DNA of 60,742 nt from positions 1-60,742 of the forward strand of contig CAZMHF010000008.1 in the NCBI GenBank assembly GCA_964566025.1, written 5' to 3'. Of the stretch, positions 17,575 to 26,400 are shown in pieces. Made by a program: the position numbers and the translations under genes. A model generated the notes under the pieces. It did no database searches, had not been told where the DNA came from, and saw nothing but the letters and a program-made list of their open reading frames with translations. The stretch's first letter is position 1; each line of letters starts with the position of its first letter. The DNA comes from RGIG8306 sp964566025 (GTDB lineage Bacteria; Bacillota; Clostridia; Lachnospirales; Lachnospiraceae).

Positions 17575-18045
17575 TTAAAATCTGTAATGTGAAAATGCTT
17601 TGTTTGCTTCAGCCATCTTGTGCATGTCTTCTTTTTTCTTAACAGATGCACCAGTTGAATTAGCAGCGTCCAAAATCTCATTCGCTAATCTATCTTCCAT
17701 TGCTTTCTCGCCTCTTTTGCGTGAATACAATGTTAACCAACGAAGTGCTAACGCCTGACGACGTTCTGGTTTTACTTCGATTGGCACTTGGTATGTTGCA
17801 CCACCGATTCTCTTTGCCTTAACTTCGAGAACTGGCATGATATTGTTCATAGCTTCTTCAAAAACTTCGATTGCAGGTTTTCCCGCTTTCGCTTCGATTT
17901 TTTCGAATGCACCATATACGATCTTTTGAGCAACACCCTTCTTACCATCTAACATGATGTTATTAACTAACTTCGTAACAACTTTATTGTTGTAAATAGG
18001 ATCAGCTAATATATCTCTTTTTTGAGTATGTCCTTTACGTGGCAC
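17575..18045 (-). CDS. rpsG: 30S ribosomal protein S7
   Basis: Primary 16S rRNA-binding protein of the small subunit head, 156 residues. The start is a GTG at 18045 giving (M)PRKGHTQKRDILADPIYN. It is preceded at ideal distance by AAGGAGGG and matches the family N-terminus. The ATG ten codons upstream would add a non-homologous extension and place the ribosome site inside the gene. The 223-base gap to rpsL is long for this operon and could hold an S7 autoregulatory structure, as known from E. coli; I see no clear fold. Confidence 0.95.
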   Translation of the reverse strand: MPRKGHTQKRDILADPIYNNKVVTKLVNNIMLDGKKGVAQKIVYGAFEKIEAKAGKPAIEVFEEAMNNIMPVLEVKAKRIGGATYQVPIEVKPERRQALALRWLTLYSRKRGEKAMEDRLANEILDAANSTGASVKKKEDMHKMAEANKAFSHYRF

Positions 18046-18268
18046 GTTTCTTCCCTCCTTAATCCTTGCTTCCATGTCATAACTTCTTTGGAAGCGCTAA
18101 TTATATCATCGGTACTCACAATTCTGTATGTGTCGCGTGCTCGGTTCTTGTTTCAAAAGCCAAAATTTATCCTGCAACCATCAGGAGGCTTACGTTCGAA
18201 TGCCGGCACTACCCTTCATTATGTGAAGTGAAATGATATTTCTTTTACATTATTTCAAAAGAGTCAAA

Positions 18269-18691
18269 TTATTTTTTGGCTTCTTTTGGACGTTTAGCAC
18301 CGTATTTTGAGCGTGCTTGTCTTCTCTTGGCAACACCAGCAGTATCTAATGTACCTCTGATGATATGATATCTTGTACCAGGTAAGTCCTTAACACGACC
18401 ACCTCTGATAAGTACAACGCTGTGTTCCTGAAGGTTGTGACCTTCACCTGGAATATAGCTTGTAACTTCGATACCATTTGAAAGACGAACTCTGGCAATT
18501 TTTCTAAGAGCTGAGTTTGGCTTCTTAGGTGTTGCAGTCTTTACGGCTGTACACACGCCACGCTTTTGAGGTGAGTTAGTATTCGTCTGCTTTTTACGTA
18601 AAGAGTTATAGCTCTTTTGTAATGCAGGTGCGGTACTTTTCTTCTCAACTGTTTGTCTTCCTTTTCTAACCAACTGATTAAATGTAGGCAT
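18269..18691 (-). CDS. rpsL: 30S ribosomal protein S12
   Basis: Decoding-centre protein of 140 residues. The TPKKPNSALRKIARVRL segment contains the lysine where streptomycin resistance mutations arise, and it has the wild-type KK pair. The GEGHNLQEHSVVLIRGGRVKDLPG segment is also standard. AGGAGG precedes the ATG. First gene of the str operon, behind a consensus promoter and a terminator-like leader hairpin. Confidence 0.96.
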   Translation of the reverse strand: MPTFNQLVRKGRQTVEKKSTAPALQKSYNSLRKKQTNTNSPQKRGVCTAVKTATPKKPNSALRKIARVRLSNGIEVTSYIPGEGHNLQEHSVVLIRGGRVKDLPGTRYHIIRGTLDTAGVAKRRQARSKYGAKRPKEAKK

Positions 18692-18755
18692 CCCTTTTAC
18701 CTCCTATAGTTTATTGTATAAATGATGTGTGCTAGAATGGTTGTTTCTTATACGC

Positions 18756-18780
18756 AAAAAGGGCGCATATGCACACGCCC
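18756..18780 (-). terminator. Terminator-like hairpin in the rpsL leader (attenuator candidate)
   Basis: GGGCGTGT pairs with ATGCGCCC (G-T pairs included) around a short loop and is followed by TTTTTG. It begins about five bases past the -10 of the only visible promoter and well upstream of rpsL, so it lies at the very start of the transcript. Confidence 0.6.
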
Positions 18781-18784
18781 AATC

Positions 18785-18814
18785 ATTATACTTGATTCTT
18801 TGCTTTTTTGTCAA
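18785..18814 (-). promoter_or_regulatory. str operon promoter
   Basis: Perfect TTGACA (18809-18814) and perfect TATAAT (18785-18790) on the minus strand, 18 bases apart. The -35 lies only 25 bases past the stop of the upstream ABC permease gene, and no terminator is visible between them. Confidence 0.9.
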
Positions 18815-18838
18815 CTGCTTTTTTTATTCTTGATAAAG

Positions 18839-19705
18839 TCAAAGCTCTAATTCTCTATTTTGCAACGTAAAATCACTCTTTCGTATCATACTTCCTCCAA
18901 CCATTATCACAACAAAAATATAGAGTATTTGTACTTGATATGATTTGTGAAATGTCTTTGAAAGTGATAGGTCCACCTCACCATCTACTTCATACTTCGT
19001 CCAATCCATGACAAAACTGGCGATTGGATTATAGGATAGTCTTTTTGCAATTTCCGTTTCTATGGCTCGTTCAATCTCTTCAATAGTTTTATACTGTTGG
19101 TACATTTCATTTTCAGCTTCAATCGCCTGCCGTATCTCATAGGCGCGTTCATCGACGTGGCCAAATGACAGGATCACCATCATACTTACAAAGGCAAACG
19201 AGAGAAAGCTCCCCCATTTAATAGCTAATAGATTCAAAGCCACTATCATCAAGCACAACATAACAAACACTGCCACTAATGAGACTATTCCCACCTTTAA
19301 TTTTTCTATCGTAAATGCCTCTTTGCTTGCTCGTAATGCCACAACAAATGATATGATTACGTATACCACTACGAATACTAACAAATTCAAAAAAAGATTT
19401 GCTACTTTTCGAAAAAACCAATTCTCTCTTTTCTTATATCGTATAAAACAATATATTCCCTCACCACATAAGTCTTTGTATATATAGGTTCCCCATAGAA
19501 ATGCGCACAAAAAAACATAGTATCCTCTCGATAAGAACGCTTCAATACCCTCACGAGGTTGCGCAAACATCATCTTTGAAAATGCTTCATAAAAATTCAC
19601 AGACATTGACTCTTGATTAAAATGCCCTAATTCAAGCAAAACAACTATATGATTAATCAATGTGATTGTAACAAGCAACAACATGGGCAGATATTTTTTC
19701 TTCAT
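18839..19705 (-). CDS. Membrane protein, probable ABC transporter permease subunit
   Basis: Hydrophobic protein of 288 residues from the ATG at 19705, chosen because GGAGG sits just ahead; the upstream ATG lacks a site. An N-terminal anchor (about 5-23) is followed by segments near residues 65-80, 105-125 and 145-175. The soluble C-terminal part before a last membrane segment is rich in Glu and Ile (EAENEMYQQYKTIEEIERAI). I do not recognise a named family. It lies 16 bases after an ABC ATPase gene and ends a four-gene unit with another membrane protein and an anchored outer protein, so an ABC-2-type export or immunity role is likely. Confidence 0.65.
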   Translation of the reverse strand: MKKKYLPMLLLVTITLINHIVVLLELGHFNQESMSVNFYEAFSKMMFAQPREGIEAFLSRGYYVFLCAFLWGTYIYKDLCGEGIYCFIRYKKRENWFFRKVANLFLNLLVFVVVYVIISFVVALRASKEAFTIEKLKVGIVSLVAVFVMLCLMIVALNLLAIKWGSFLSFAFVSMMVILSFGHVDERAYEIRQAIEAENEMYQQYKTIEEIERAIETEIAKRLSYNPIASFVMDWTKYEVDGEVDLSLSKTFHKSYQVQILYIFVVIMVGGSMIRKSDFTLQNRELEL

Positions 19706-19721
19706 ATTCCTCCTGCACATA

Positions 19722-20348
19722 CTACATTTTTGTTATTTTCCCCGCCACAACTTTGTAACACACATCGCAAAGTTGCTCAATGTCTTCCTTGTTATGGCTT
19801 GCGATTGCAACGATTGCACCTAAATCCGCTTGCTCCTTAATCATTTTTCGAATTTTCGTGGCACTTTCTTCATCCAACCCATTAGTCGGTTCGTCTAAAA
19901 GTAACAATTGCGACTTTTCCATAAAAGCTTGCGCCAAAACAATTTTTTGTTTCATCCCTAGCGAATATTTTCCTACTTTAAGAGGGTTTTCTGGATCAAG
20001 CCCTACGCCTGCGATCGCATTTTTAATTTCATTGTCTCCAACTTCTTTTCGAATTCCCGACAAATATTTTAGATTTTGAAATCCGCTCATCTCAGGATAA
20101 AGTCCGATATTTTCCAAAACCAATCCAATCGAAATATCTTTTATCGAATGAACCGATTCATCTTCTATCATCATCTCTCCCGAAGAAGGTTTTACTAATC
20201 CCGCCAAAATTCGAAAAAACATCGTCTTTCCAGATCCATTCGCACCGACAAACCCATATATATTTCCCGTCGACATGGTAAGTGTCACGTTATCAAGAAT
20301 TTGTTTCTTTTTAATTGTTTTCGAAATTCCTTTTGTCGTAATATTCAT
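19722..20348 (-). CDS. ABC transporter ATP-binding protein
   Basis: Short ATPase of 208 residues. Walker A GANGSGKT is at 35-42, the signature YSLGMKQ at 128-134 and Walker B LLLLDEP at 148-154, followed by the D-loop NGLD and a switch histidine in ASHNKED. The compact form and the substituted signature (SLGMK rather than LSGGQ) are typical of the ABC-2 export/immunity ATPase group. It is encoded between the anchored protein at 20362 and the membrane protein at 18839 and presumably powers them. Confidence 0.9.
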   Translation of the reverse strand: MNITTKGISKTIKKKQILDNVTLTMSTGNIYGFVGANGSGKTMFFRILAGLVKPSSGEMMIEDESVHSIKDISIGLVLENIGLYPEMSGFQNLKYLSGIRKEVGDNEIKNAIAGVGLDPENPLKVGKYSLGMKQKIVLAQAFMEKSQLLLLDEPTNGLDEESATKIRKMIKEQADLGAIVAIASHNKEDIEQLCDVCYKVVAGKITKM

Positions 20349-20361
20349 ATAGATTCCTTTA

Positions 20362-21075
20362 TCATTCTGTCATATGTAATTCAATGATTTTTTCTTTTGT
20401 TTCTTTCAAATATAAAAACAATTTTGGATTTGTTACGATAAATTCACTTGTAACTACATCTTTTATATCTGCACTATCATTATACTCCACAGATGTATTT
20501 GCTTGACTAAGATTAAGTTTGCTAAACATTGCGTTTAAACTGATTAGCTGTGGTCTTTTTAGATCTTTTGATAAAGGCGATTTTTCGCAAAACACAAGGT
20601 ACCTCTCGCCTTTTCGCATAATTCCATTTCCATACAGGCTCCAGAAAGAGTCCTTTTCTGGAAAACCAAACCCTAACTTTGTGATAATATCGATTTGTGC
20701 TCCTTCTAAAATATCACCTTGAATCGTTGTTTCTACATAGGCATTTTGACGATAGGTACCTGCATATTGCTCAAATTCTTCCCCCACTTCGACTACGTAT
20801 GCCTGCCACTCATAATGAAGAATGCCTGCTTCTCCTGCAACATTCTTTATATGATACTCTTGTTGTGGCTTGAGATGTTCTTCTATTTCTTCTGTTTTCA
20901 TATCGAATGGATTAACGACTGTTACGTCTTGTTGGTCAATCCATTGCATAAGCTCATCATATGTGCGCACTCTCTCTATTCCACTCTTCTTTGTACTTGT
21001 CATCATGCCAAAAGAAATGATTCCTGTTATACAAAAAAGTATGCTAGCTATCAAAATCGTAACTCGTAATTTCAT
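20362..21075 (-). CDS. Membrane-anchored extracellular protein of the ABC unit
   Basis: Protein of 237 residues from the ATG at 21075 (MKLRVTILIASILFC), chosen because GGGAG lies eight bases ahead. Earlier in-frame codons overlap the previous gene without a site. One N-terminal hydrophobic segment anchors a soluble outer part rich in Glu and Tyr, with stretches such as GDILEGAQIDIITKLGFGFP and GNGIMRKGERYLVFCEK. That style suggests a beta-rich domain. No named family is recognised. Its place between the two permeases and the ATPase suggests an accessory subunit. Confidence 0.6.
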   Translation of the reverse strand: MKLRVTILIASILFCITGIISFGMMTSTKKSGIERVRTYDELMQWIDQQDVTVVNPFDMKTEEIEEHLKPQQEYHIKNVAGEAGILHYEWQAYVVEVGEEFEQYAGTYRQNAYVETTIQGDILEGAQIDIITKLGFGFPEKDSFWSLYGNGIMRKGERYLVFCEKSPLSKDLKRPQLISLNAMFSKLNLSQANTSVEYNDSADIKDVVTSEFIVTNPKLFLYLKETKEKIIELHMTE

Positions 21076-21095
21076 TTTCAACGCTCCCATTTCTT

Positions 21096-21959
21096 TTAGA
21101 ATTGATCCTGTCTGATTTTCATCAAAATCATTAGACACGATGTTGTAATGATAACGAATAGCAACCCAACTAAATATACTAATGATTGACCAAATTCACC
21201 AAACACTTTGAAGTATTCATTCATTTGAAAACACATATTTATATCCAATGCGTATTCCGAATAGGTTTCTAATCGTTTTTGAATTTGCGTCAACGCTAAT
21301 AATGGAACCAATAAAATAACGTTATATGTCTTTATCCATAACGATAAACTTTGAATAAAAACGGCTAAAATGCCACAAAAAGCTGAAAAAAACAACGCAA
21401 ACGCCACGTTATATAGTTGTGGATGCATTAAATATAATTTTAGAAAGGGGATGCCTGCATGAATTGGCTCTTTAACAAACCCACCACCTACTAATTGAGC
21501 AACGTATGCCGCATCAAACTTTGCCACTCCAGATGCCATGATTCCATTGGATGGAAAGATTATTTGATTCAAAAGAATATGTAATATAAGCGGTACAAAA
21601 AACACAATAAACGTTCCTATAAAACAACAAATTGCATTGCTTATATAATACTGTCTGCTCGTCGCTCTTATTTGCACAAGCGAGGTGATTTTTAGTTGCC
21701 TATCCTTTGAATATCGAAAGGCAAATGGGAATAATAAAATAAAAATATATAATGCAAAAAAATACGTGTTCAAATTGGAATCTCTATTCAATATAAACAC
21801 CTCTGAAGCTTTTATTTGATACAGTATATCCTCGCCCATCGCATGGTACGCTGCCAAACCTGTATTAAGCATACAAACGGCCATCACCACTAAAAAGGCG
21901 ATGGCAAAGCCTTTTTGGCAAAAAAGAAGTTTCAGCTGATTCTTAATAACTTTTATCAT
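21096..21959 (-). CDS. Membrane protein, probable ABC-2-type permease
   Basis: Integral membrane protein of 287 residues and about six hydrophobic segments. The N-terminus (IKNQLKLLFCQKGFAIAFLVVMAVCML) is typical of ABC-2 permeases. A large outer loop with SEVFILNRDSNLN lies between segments 1 and 2. It is the first gene of the four-gene unit and follows AAGGAAGG. Together with 18839, 20362 and 19722 it may form a heteromeric exporter; substrate unknown. Confidence 0.7.
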   Translation of the reverse strand: MIKVIKNQLKLLFCQKGFAIAFLVVMAVCMLNTGLAAYHAMGEDILYQIKASEVFILNRDSNLNTYFFALYIFILLFPFAFRYSKDRQLKITSLVQIRATSRQYYISNAICCFIGTFIVFFVPLILHILLNQIIFPSNGIMASGVAKFDAAYVAQLVGGGFVKEPIHAGIPFLKLYLMHPQLYNVAFALFFSAFCGILAVFIQSLSLWIKTYNVILLVPLLALTQIQKRLETYSEYALDINMCFQMNEYFKVFGEFGQSLVYLVGLLFVIITTSCLMILMKIRQDQF

Positions 21960-22054
21960 AACATCCTTCCTTATTTAATCGAATCATTTATTGACTCTTG
22001 TATGTTCACATATGCATCTAGCGAAGAGTCATTTCCTTTTTGTTCGTTGTACCA

Positions 22055-22083
22055 ATCTTACTTCATTCTCCGTTAAATGTCAA
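22055..22083 (-). promoter_or_regulatory. Promoter of the four-gene ABC unit
   Basis: Perfect TTGACA (22078-22083) and TAAGAT (22055-22060) on the minus strand, 17 bases apart, right after the stop of the CapA-family gene. About 95 bases separate the -10 from the first start codon. Confidence 0.75.
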
Positions 22084-22094
22084 TTGCAAGCATT

Positions 22095-23375
22095 TTAGTG
22101 CCAACTCCCACTTGTTTTGCCAAGCGATTGAACGAAGGATTGAATAAACTCCATACTAAAATGGCTTCCTAAATTATGAAGTCCATGCTTCCTTGCTAGT
22201 TCCTCTGTATACGTTTCATATGGATAGACAGTCATCTCATAGTATGCTGGTATTTCTGCATTGTATTCGTAATGCATAATTGCATAATCCATGCTATATT
22301 CATTAATCACTAGCTTTTCCACCATTCCCTCTTTGACGATTTCTAGGCGAAGCTTTGCAATTCCAGCAATCATTCGTTCTGGTCGATCCTGCAACGATAC
22401 GAAATTTCCTAACGAATAATATACTAACGTTCTATGACCACTCTCTGCTGTAACCACCTCTACATTATGTACGATATGTGGATGCGTGCCAATCACAACG
22501 TCCACTCCTGCATCTGCACAGATTCTTGCATACTCTCTTTGTTGTTCATCGAAAGCCATTGCGCCATCGCGCCCCCAATGCATACAAACGATTACAAAAT
22601 CACACATCTCCTTTGCCCTAGCAACATCTGCACGCAACAATTCCTCTTTCATGAAATTAAGAAGGTACGTATCGTTATTAATGCCACCTTGATTTGTACC
22701 ATATGTATAATTCAAAAAAGCAATTTTCTTCCCCTTCACTGCCTTATATGGAATCTCATCCCGTTTCTCTTTTGAGGTATATGCCCCCGTCGTCAGTATA
22801 TCTGGATACGCTTCATTCCAATAATTTAGTGTGTTTAACAAGCCTTGTCGCCCTTGATCTAACATATGATTTGTTGCAAAAGTCGCTACATCAAATCCCA
22901 AAGCCACTATGTCCTTCACCATTTCCTGCGGAACATTAAAACGTGGATACTTTTGTATGCCAAACTCCTCACCTGCCATAGGCACTTCTTGATTAATGAT
23001 AGCAATGTCTGCCTCCTGTATAATGGATTTCATTGGGCTATATAATTGCGAATAATCCCATTTTCCATCGTCCTTTTTTCCGCTAAGTGCTATCGAATAA
23101 TGAATCAAATTATCACCAACGGCAACAATGTCAATAAAGGGCGTTGTCGCCTCCTCTTGCGTTGATTCTTCTTCTGTCGGTTCGGATGCTTTTTTCGTGC
23201 CAACACTTGTTGCTGGCTCCTTCGAGAAAGCTTCTTGTGTAGCTTTCGCCACAGGTGTGGCATGGTCTTTTTTTCTTTTCAAATAACGATATGCGCCAAA
23301 CAAAACGCCTATCACCGCTACCACTATTATAAACACCTGCACACCATATGCTATTCGCTTTGTTTTTTTACTCAC
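22095..23375 (-). CDS. CapA-family metallophosphatase-like surface protein
   Basis: Protein of 426 residues in the CapA / PGA-synthesis family with a calcineurin-like fold. A single membrane anchor lies at about 11-28, a Lys/Glu/Thr-rich spacer at 35-78, then metal-site motifs VGDNLIH (86-92), ATNHMLDQG (167-175), MHWGRD (265-270) and GTHPHI (296-301). In bacilli CapA takes part in poly-gamma-glutamate capsule synthesis, but no capB/capC genes are here, so a general surface-polymer role is all that can be said. The GTG start is supported by GGGGG six bases upstream. The gene lies between rpoC and the ABC unit, inside an otherwise conserved cluster. Confidence 0.88.
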   Translation of the reverse strand: MSKKTKRIAYGVQVFIIVVAVIGVLFGAYRYLKRKKDHATPVAKATQEAFSKEPATSVGTKKASEPTEEESTQEEATTPFIDIVAVGDNLIHYSIALSGKKDDGKWDYSQLYSPMKSIIQEADIAIINQEVPMAGEEFGIQKYPRFNVPQEMVKDIVALGFDVATFATNHMLDQGRQGLLNTLNYWNEAYPDILTTGAYTSKEKRDEIPYKAVKGKKIAFLNYTYGTNQGGINNDTYLLNFMKEELLRADVARAKEMCDFVIVCMHWGRDGAMAFDEQQREYARICADAGVDVVIGTHPHIVHNVEVVTAESGHRTLVYYSLGNFVSLQDRPERMIAGIAKLRLEIVKEGMVEKLVINEYSMDYAIMHYEYNAEIPAYYEMTVYPYETYTEELARKHGLHNLGSHFSMEFIQSFVQSLGKTSGSWH

Positions 23376-23439
23376 CTTCTACCCCCTCGATTCCTCATTT
23401 CCATTTTATTGTAACATTCTTGCAGAAAAAAGGCTAGAA

Positions 23440-23487
23440 AAAGACCAAATGATCTTATGCACATTCGGCAATTTTCATTTGGTCTTT
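23440..23487 (-). terminator. rpoBC terminator
   Basis: A 13-base-pair perfect stem (AAAGACCAAATGA with its complement) encloses a 22-base loop. It begins four bases past the rpoC stop and is followed by a T-run on the minus strand. Confidence 0.8.
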
Positions 23488-23491
23488 ATTA

Positions 23492-26400
23492 TTATTCTTC
23501 GTCTTCTATGTCTGGAATATAGGATAGCTCCAAATCAAACAATTCTGTTTTTGGTGCATACACAAAACCTGACTCTGAATCATTTGTACGAGGTTTTGCA
23601 TCCTCTTGATGCGTTTTTTCCTTTGCCACTGGCGAGTACACTTCTTCGCGTGTATGTTCTTTCTTCGCCTCTACTGGCACTTCGACAACCTCTGGTTTCT
23701 CCAAATCCGTTGAAATACGAACAGAACGATATCCTTTCATACCTGTACCAGCAGGGATAAGCTTACCAATGATAACGTTTTCTTTTAGTCCGATTAACGG
23801 ATCCACCTTGCCATTGATCGCTGCCTCTGTAAGAACCTTTGTGGTTTCTTGGAACGACGCCGCTGATAAAAATGAATTCGTTGCCAATGATGCTTTTGTA
23901 ATACCAAGCATAATACGATTTCCTTGTGCAGGATTTAAGCCATCCTTAGCAAGTTTTTCGTTCATTTCTTCAAAATCAAGAATATCCATTGTTGTTCCTG
24001 GTAAAATACCGCTATCATTTGTTTCTTCAATGCGAACCTTCTTTAACATCTGGCGCACAATTACCTCAATATGCTTATCATTAATTTCTACACCTTGTAA
24101 ACGGTAAACACGTTGTACTTCTTGAATCATATAGTCTTGAACGGCACGAGTTCCTTTAATTTTAAGAATATCATGAGGATTTACACTACCTTCTGTAAGC
24201 TCATCACCCGCTTCTAGTAAAGCTCCATCATTAATCTTAATTCTTGAACCGTATGGAATTAAATATGCCTTAGATTCGCCTGTTTCTGAATCCGTAATAA
24301 CAACTTCACGCTTTTTCTTTGTATCACGTATGGTCGCAACGCCACCGAACTCTGCAATAATTGCAAGTCCTTTTGGCTTACGTGCCTCGAATAATTCCTC
24401 GACACGTGGAAGACCTTGTGTAATATCTCCACCAGCAATACCACCCGTTTGGAATGTACGCATTGTAAGCTGTGTACCTGGCTCACCGATTGATTGAGCG
24501 GCGATAATTCCAACTGCTTCACCGATTTGAACTGGTTGACCAGTTGCCATATTTGAACCATAACAACGAGCACAAATACCAATATGTGATTTACATGTTA
24601 GATTTGTACGGATTTTTACACTATCTCGTCCTAGCTTCTCTAACACCTGCATAACGGCCTCGGCACGTTTTGGCGTAACCATATGATTGTATTTAACAAT
24701 TACTTCACCTGTATCTGGATCGGTAATCGTTTCTGCAATAAATCGACCAGTAATACGCTCTTGTAAACTTTCGATCACTTCATTTCCATCGGCAAATGCT
24801 TGAATTTCCATCATTGGAATTTCGCGATTTCCGTTCTCATCAAAGCGATTTTCGCAACAGTCATTCTCACGAATAATTAAGTCCTGCGAAACGTCAACAA
24901 GTCTTCTTGTCAAATATCCTGAATCGGCCGTACGAAGCGCCGTATCGGAAAGACCTTTACGCGCACCATGTGCTGAAATAAAGTACTCCAATACGTCAAG
25001 TCCTTCACGTAGGTTTGATTTGATTGGAAGCTCGATTGTATGACCTGTTGTTTCGGACATCAATCCACGCATACCAGCCAACTGTTTAATCTGCTTATCA
25101 GAACCACGGGCACCTGAATCAGACATCATGTAAATATTGTTGTACTTATCAAGACCTTCAAGCAACACTCTCGTCAATTCATCATCTGTGTTCTTCCATG
25201 TTTCGATAACTTCTTTATAACGTTCTTCTTCTGTCAACAATCCTCGACGGAAATGCCTTGCAATACGTTCAACGTTCTCTTCCGCCTCTTTGATCATTTG
25301 AGGTTTCACTTCTGGAACGGTCATATCGCTAACCGATACGGTAATTGCTGCTTTTGTCGAATATTTATAACCCATCATCTTGATCGAGTCTAATACTTCA
25401 GCGGTTGTTGTTGAACCATGCGTATTAATTACTTTTTCAAGAATTTGCTTTAATCCTTTTTTGCCTGCGTGGAAATCCACTTCAAGCTTAAGGAAGTTTT
25501 CATCAATTGAACGATCTACAAAACCTAAGTCTTGAGGAATAATCTCATTGAAAATGAAACGTCCTGTTGTTGATTCAACCATCCCTGTCACAATCGTTCC
25601 GTCTGGTTTTTCTTTTGACACACGCACGTGAATTCTGCTATGAAGTGTAACGTCTTCGTTTTCATAAGCCATAATTGCTTCGTTAACGCTCTTGAAGTAT
25701 TTCCCTTCGCCTTTTGCGCCAGGTCTTTCTTGTGTCAAATAATAAATACCAAGAACCATATCCTGAGAAGGAACGGCAACTGGGCCACCATCTGAAGGTT
25801 TTAGTAGGTTATTTGGTGAAAGTAGCAAGAAACGGCACTCCGCTTGTGCTTCCATGGATAATGGTAGATGGACAGCCATCTGATCACCATCGAAATCGGC
25901 ATTATACGCAGTACATACTAATGGATGTAGTTTAATCGCTTTTCCTTCTACTAAAATTGGTTCAAATGCTTGAATACCAAGTCTGTGAAGTGTAGGGGCG
26001 CGGTTAAGCATAACTGGATGCTCTTTAATAACATCTTCTAATACATCCCATACTTGTGGTTGTAGTCTTTCAACCATTTTCTTTGCTGCTTTAATATTTT
26101 GAGCAGAACCTCTTTTTTCAAGTTCTCTCATAACAAAAGGCTTAAACAATTCAATCGCCATTTCCTTTGGCAATCCACATTGATAAATCTTAAGTTCTGG
26201 TCCAACAACGATAACCGAACGACCAGAATAATCAACACGCTTTCCTAAAAGGTTCTGACGGAAACGTCCTTGTTTACCTTTTAATAAGTCGGATAGTGAT
26301 TTTAATTGGCGATTTCCTGGGCCTGTCACTGGACGGCCACGACGACCATTATCAATCAAAGCATCTACTGCTTCTTGAAGCATACGCTTTTCGTTTTTAA

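Noticed and set aside
18046..18075. ATG start of rpsG at 18075
   Set aside because: It would place the AAGGAGGG site inside the gene and add ten residues foreign to S7; the GTG at 18045 matches the family start.
25714..25935. Plus-strand open frames inside rpoC, rpoB and other large genes
   Set aside because: They have no ribosome sites and lie opposite strongly conserved coding sequence; they are shadows.
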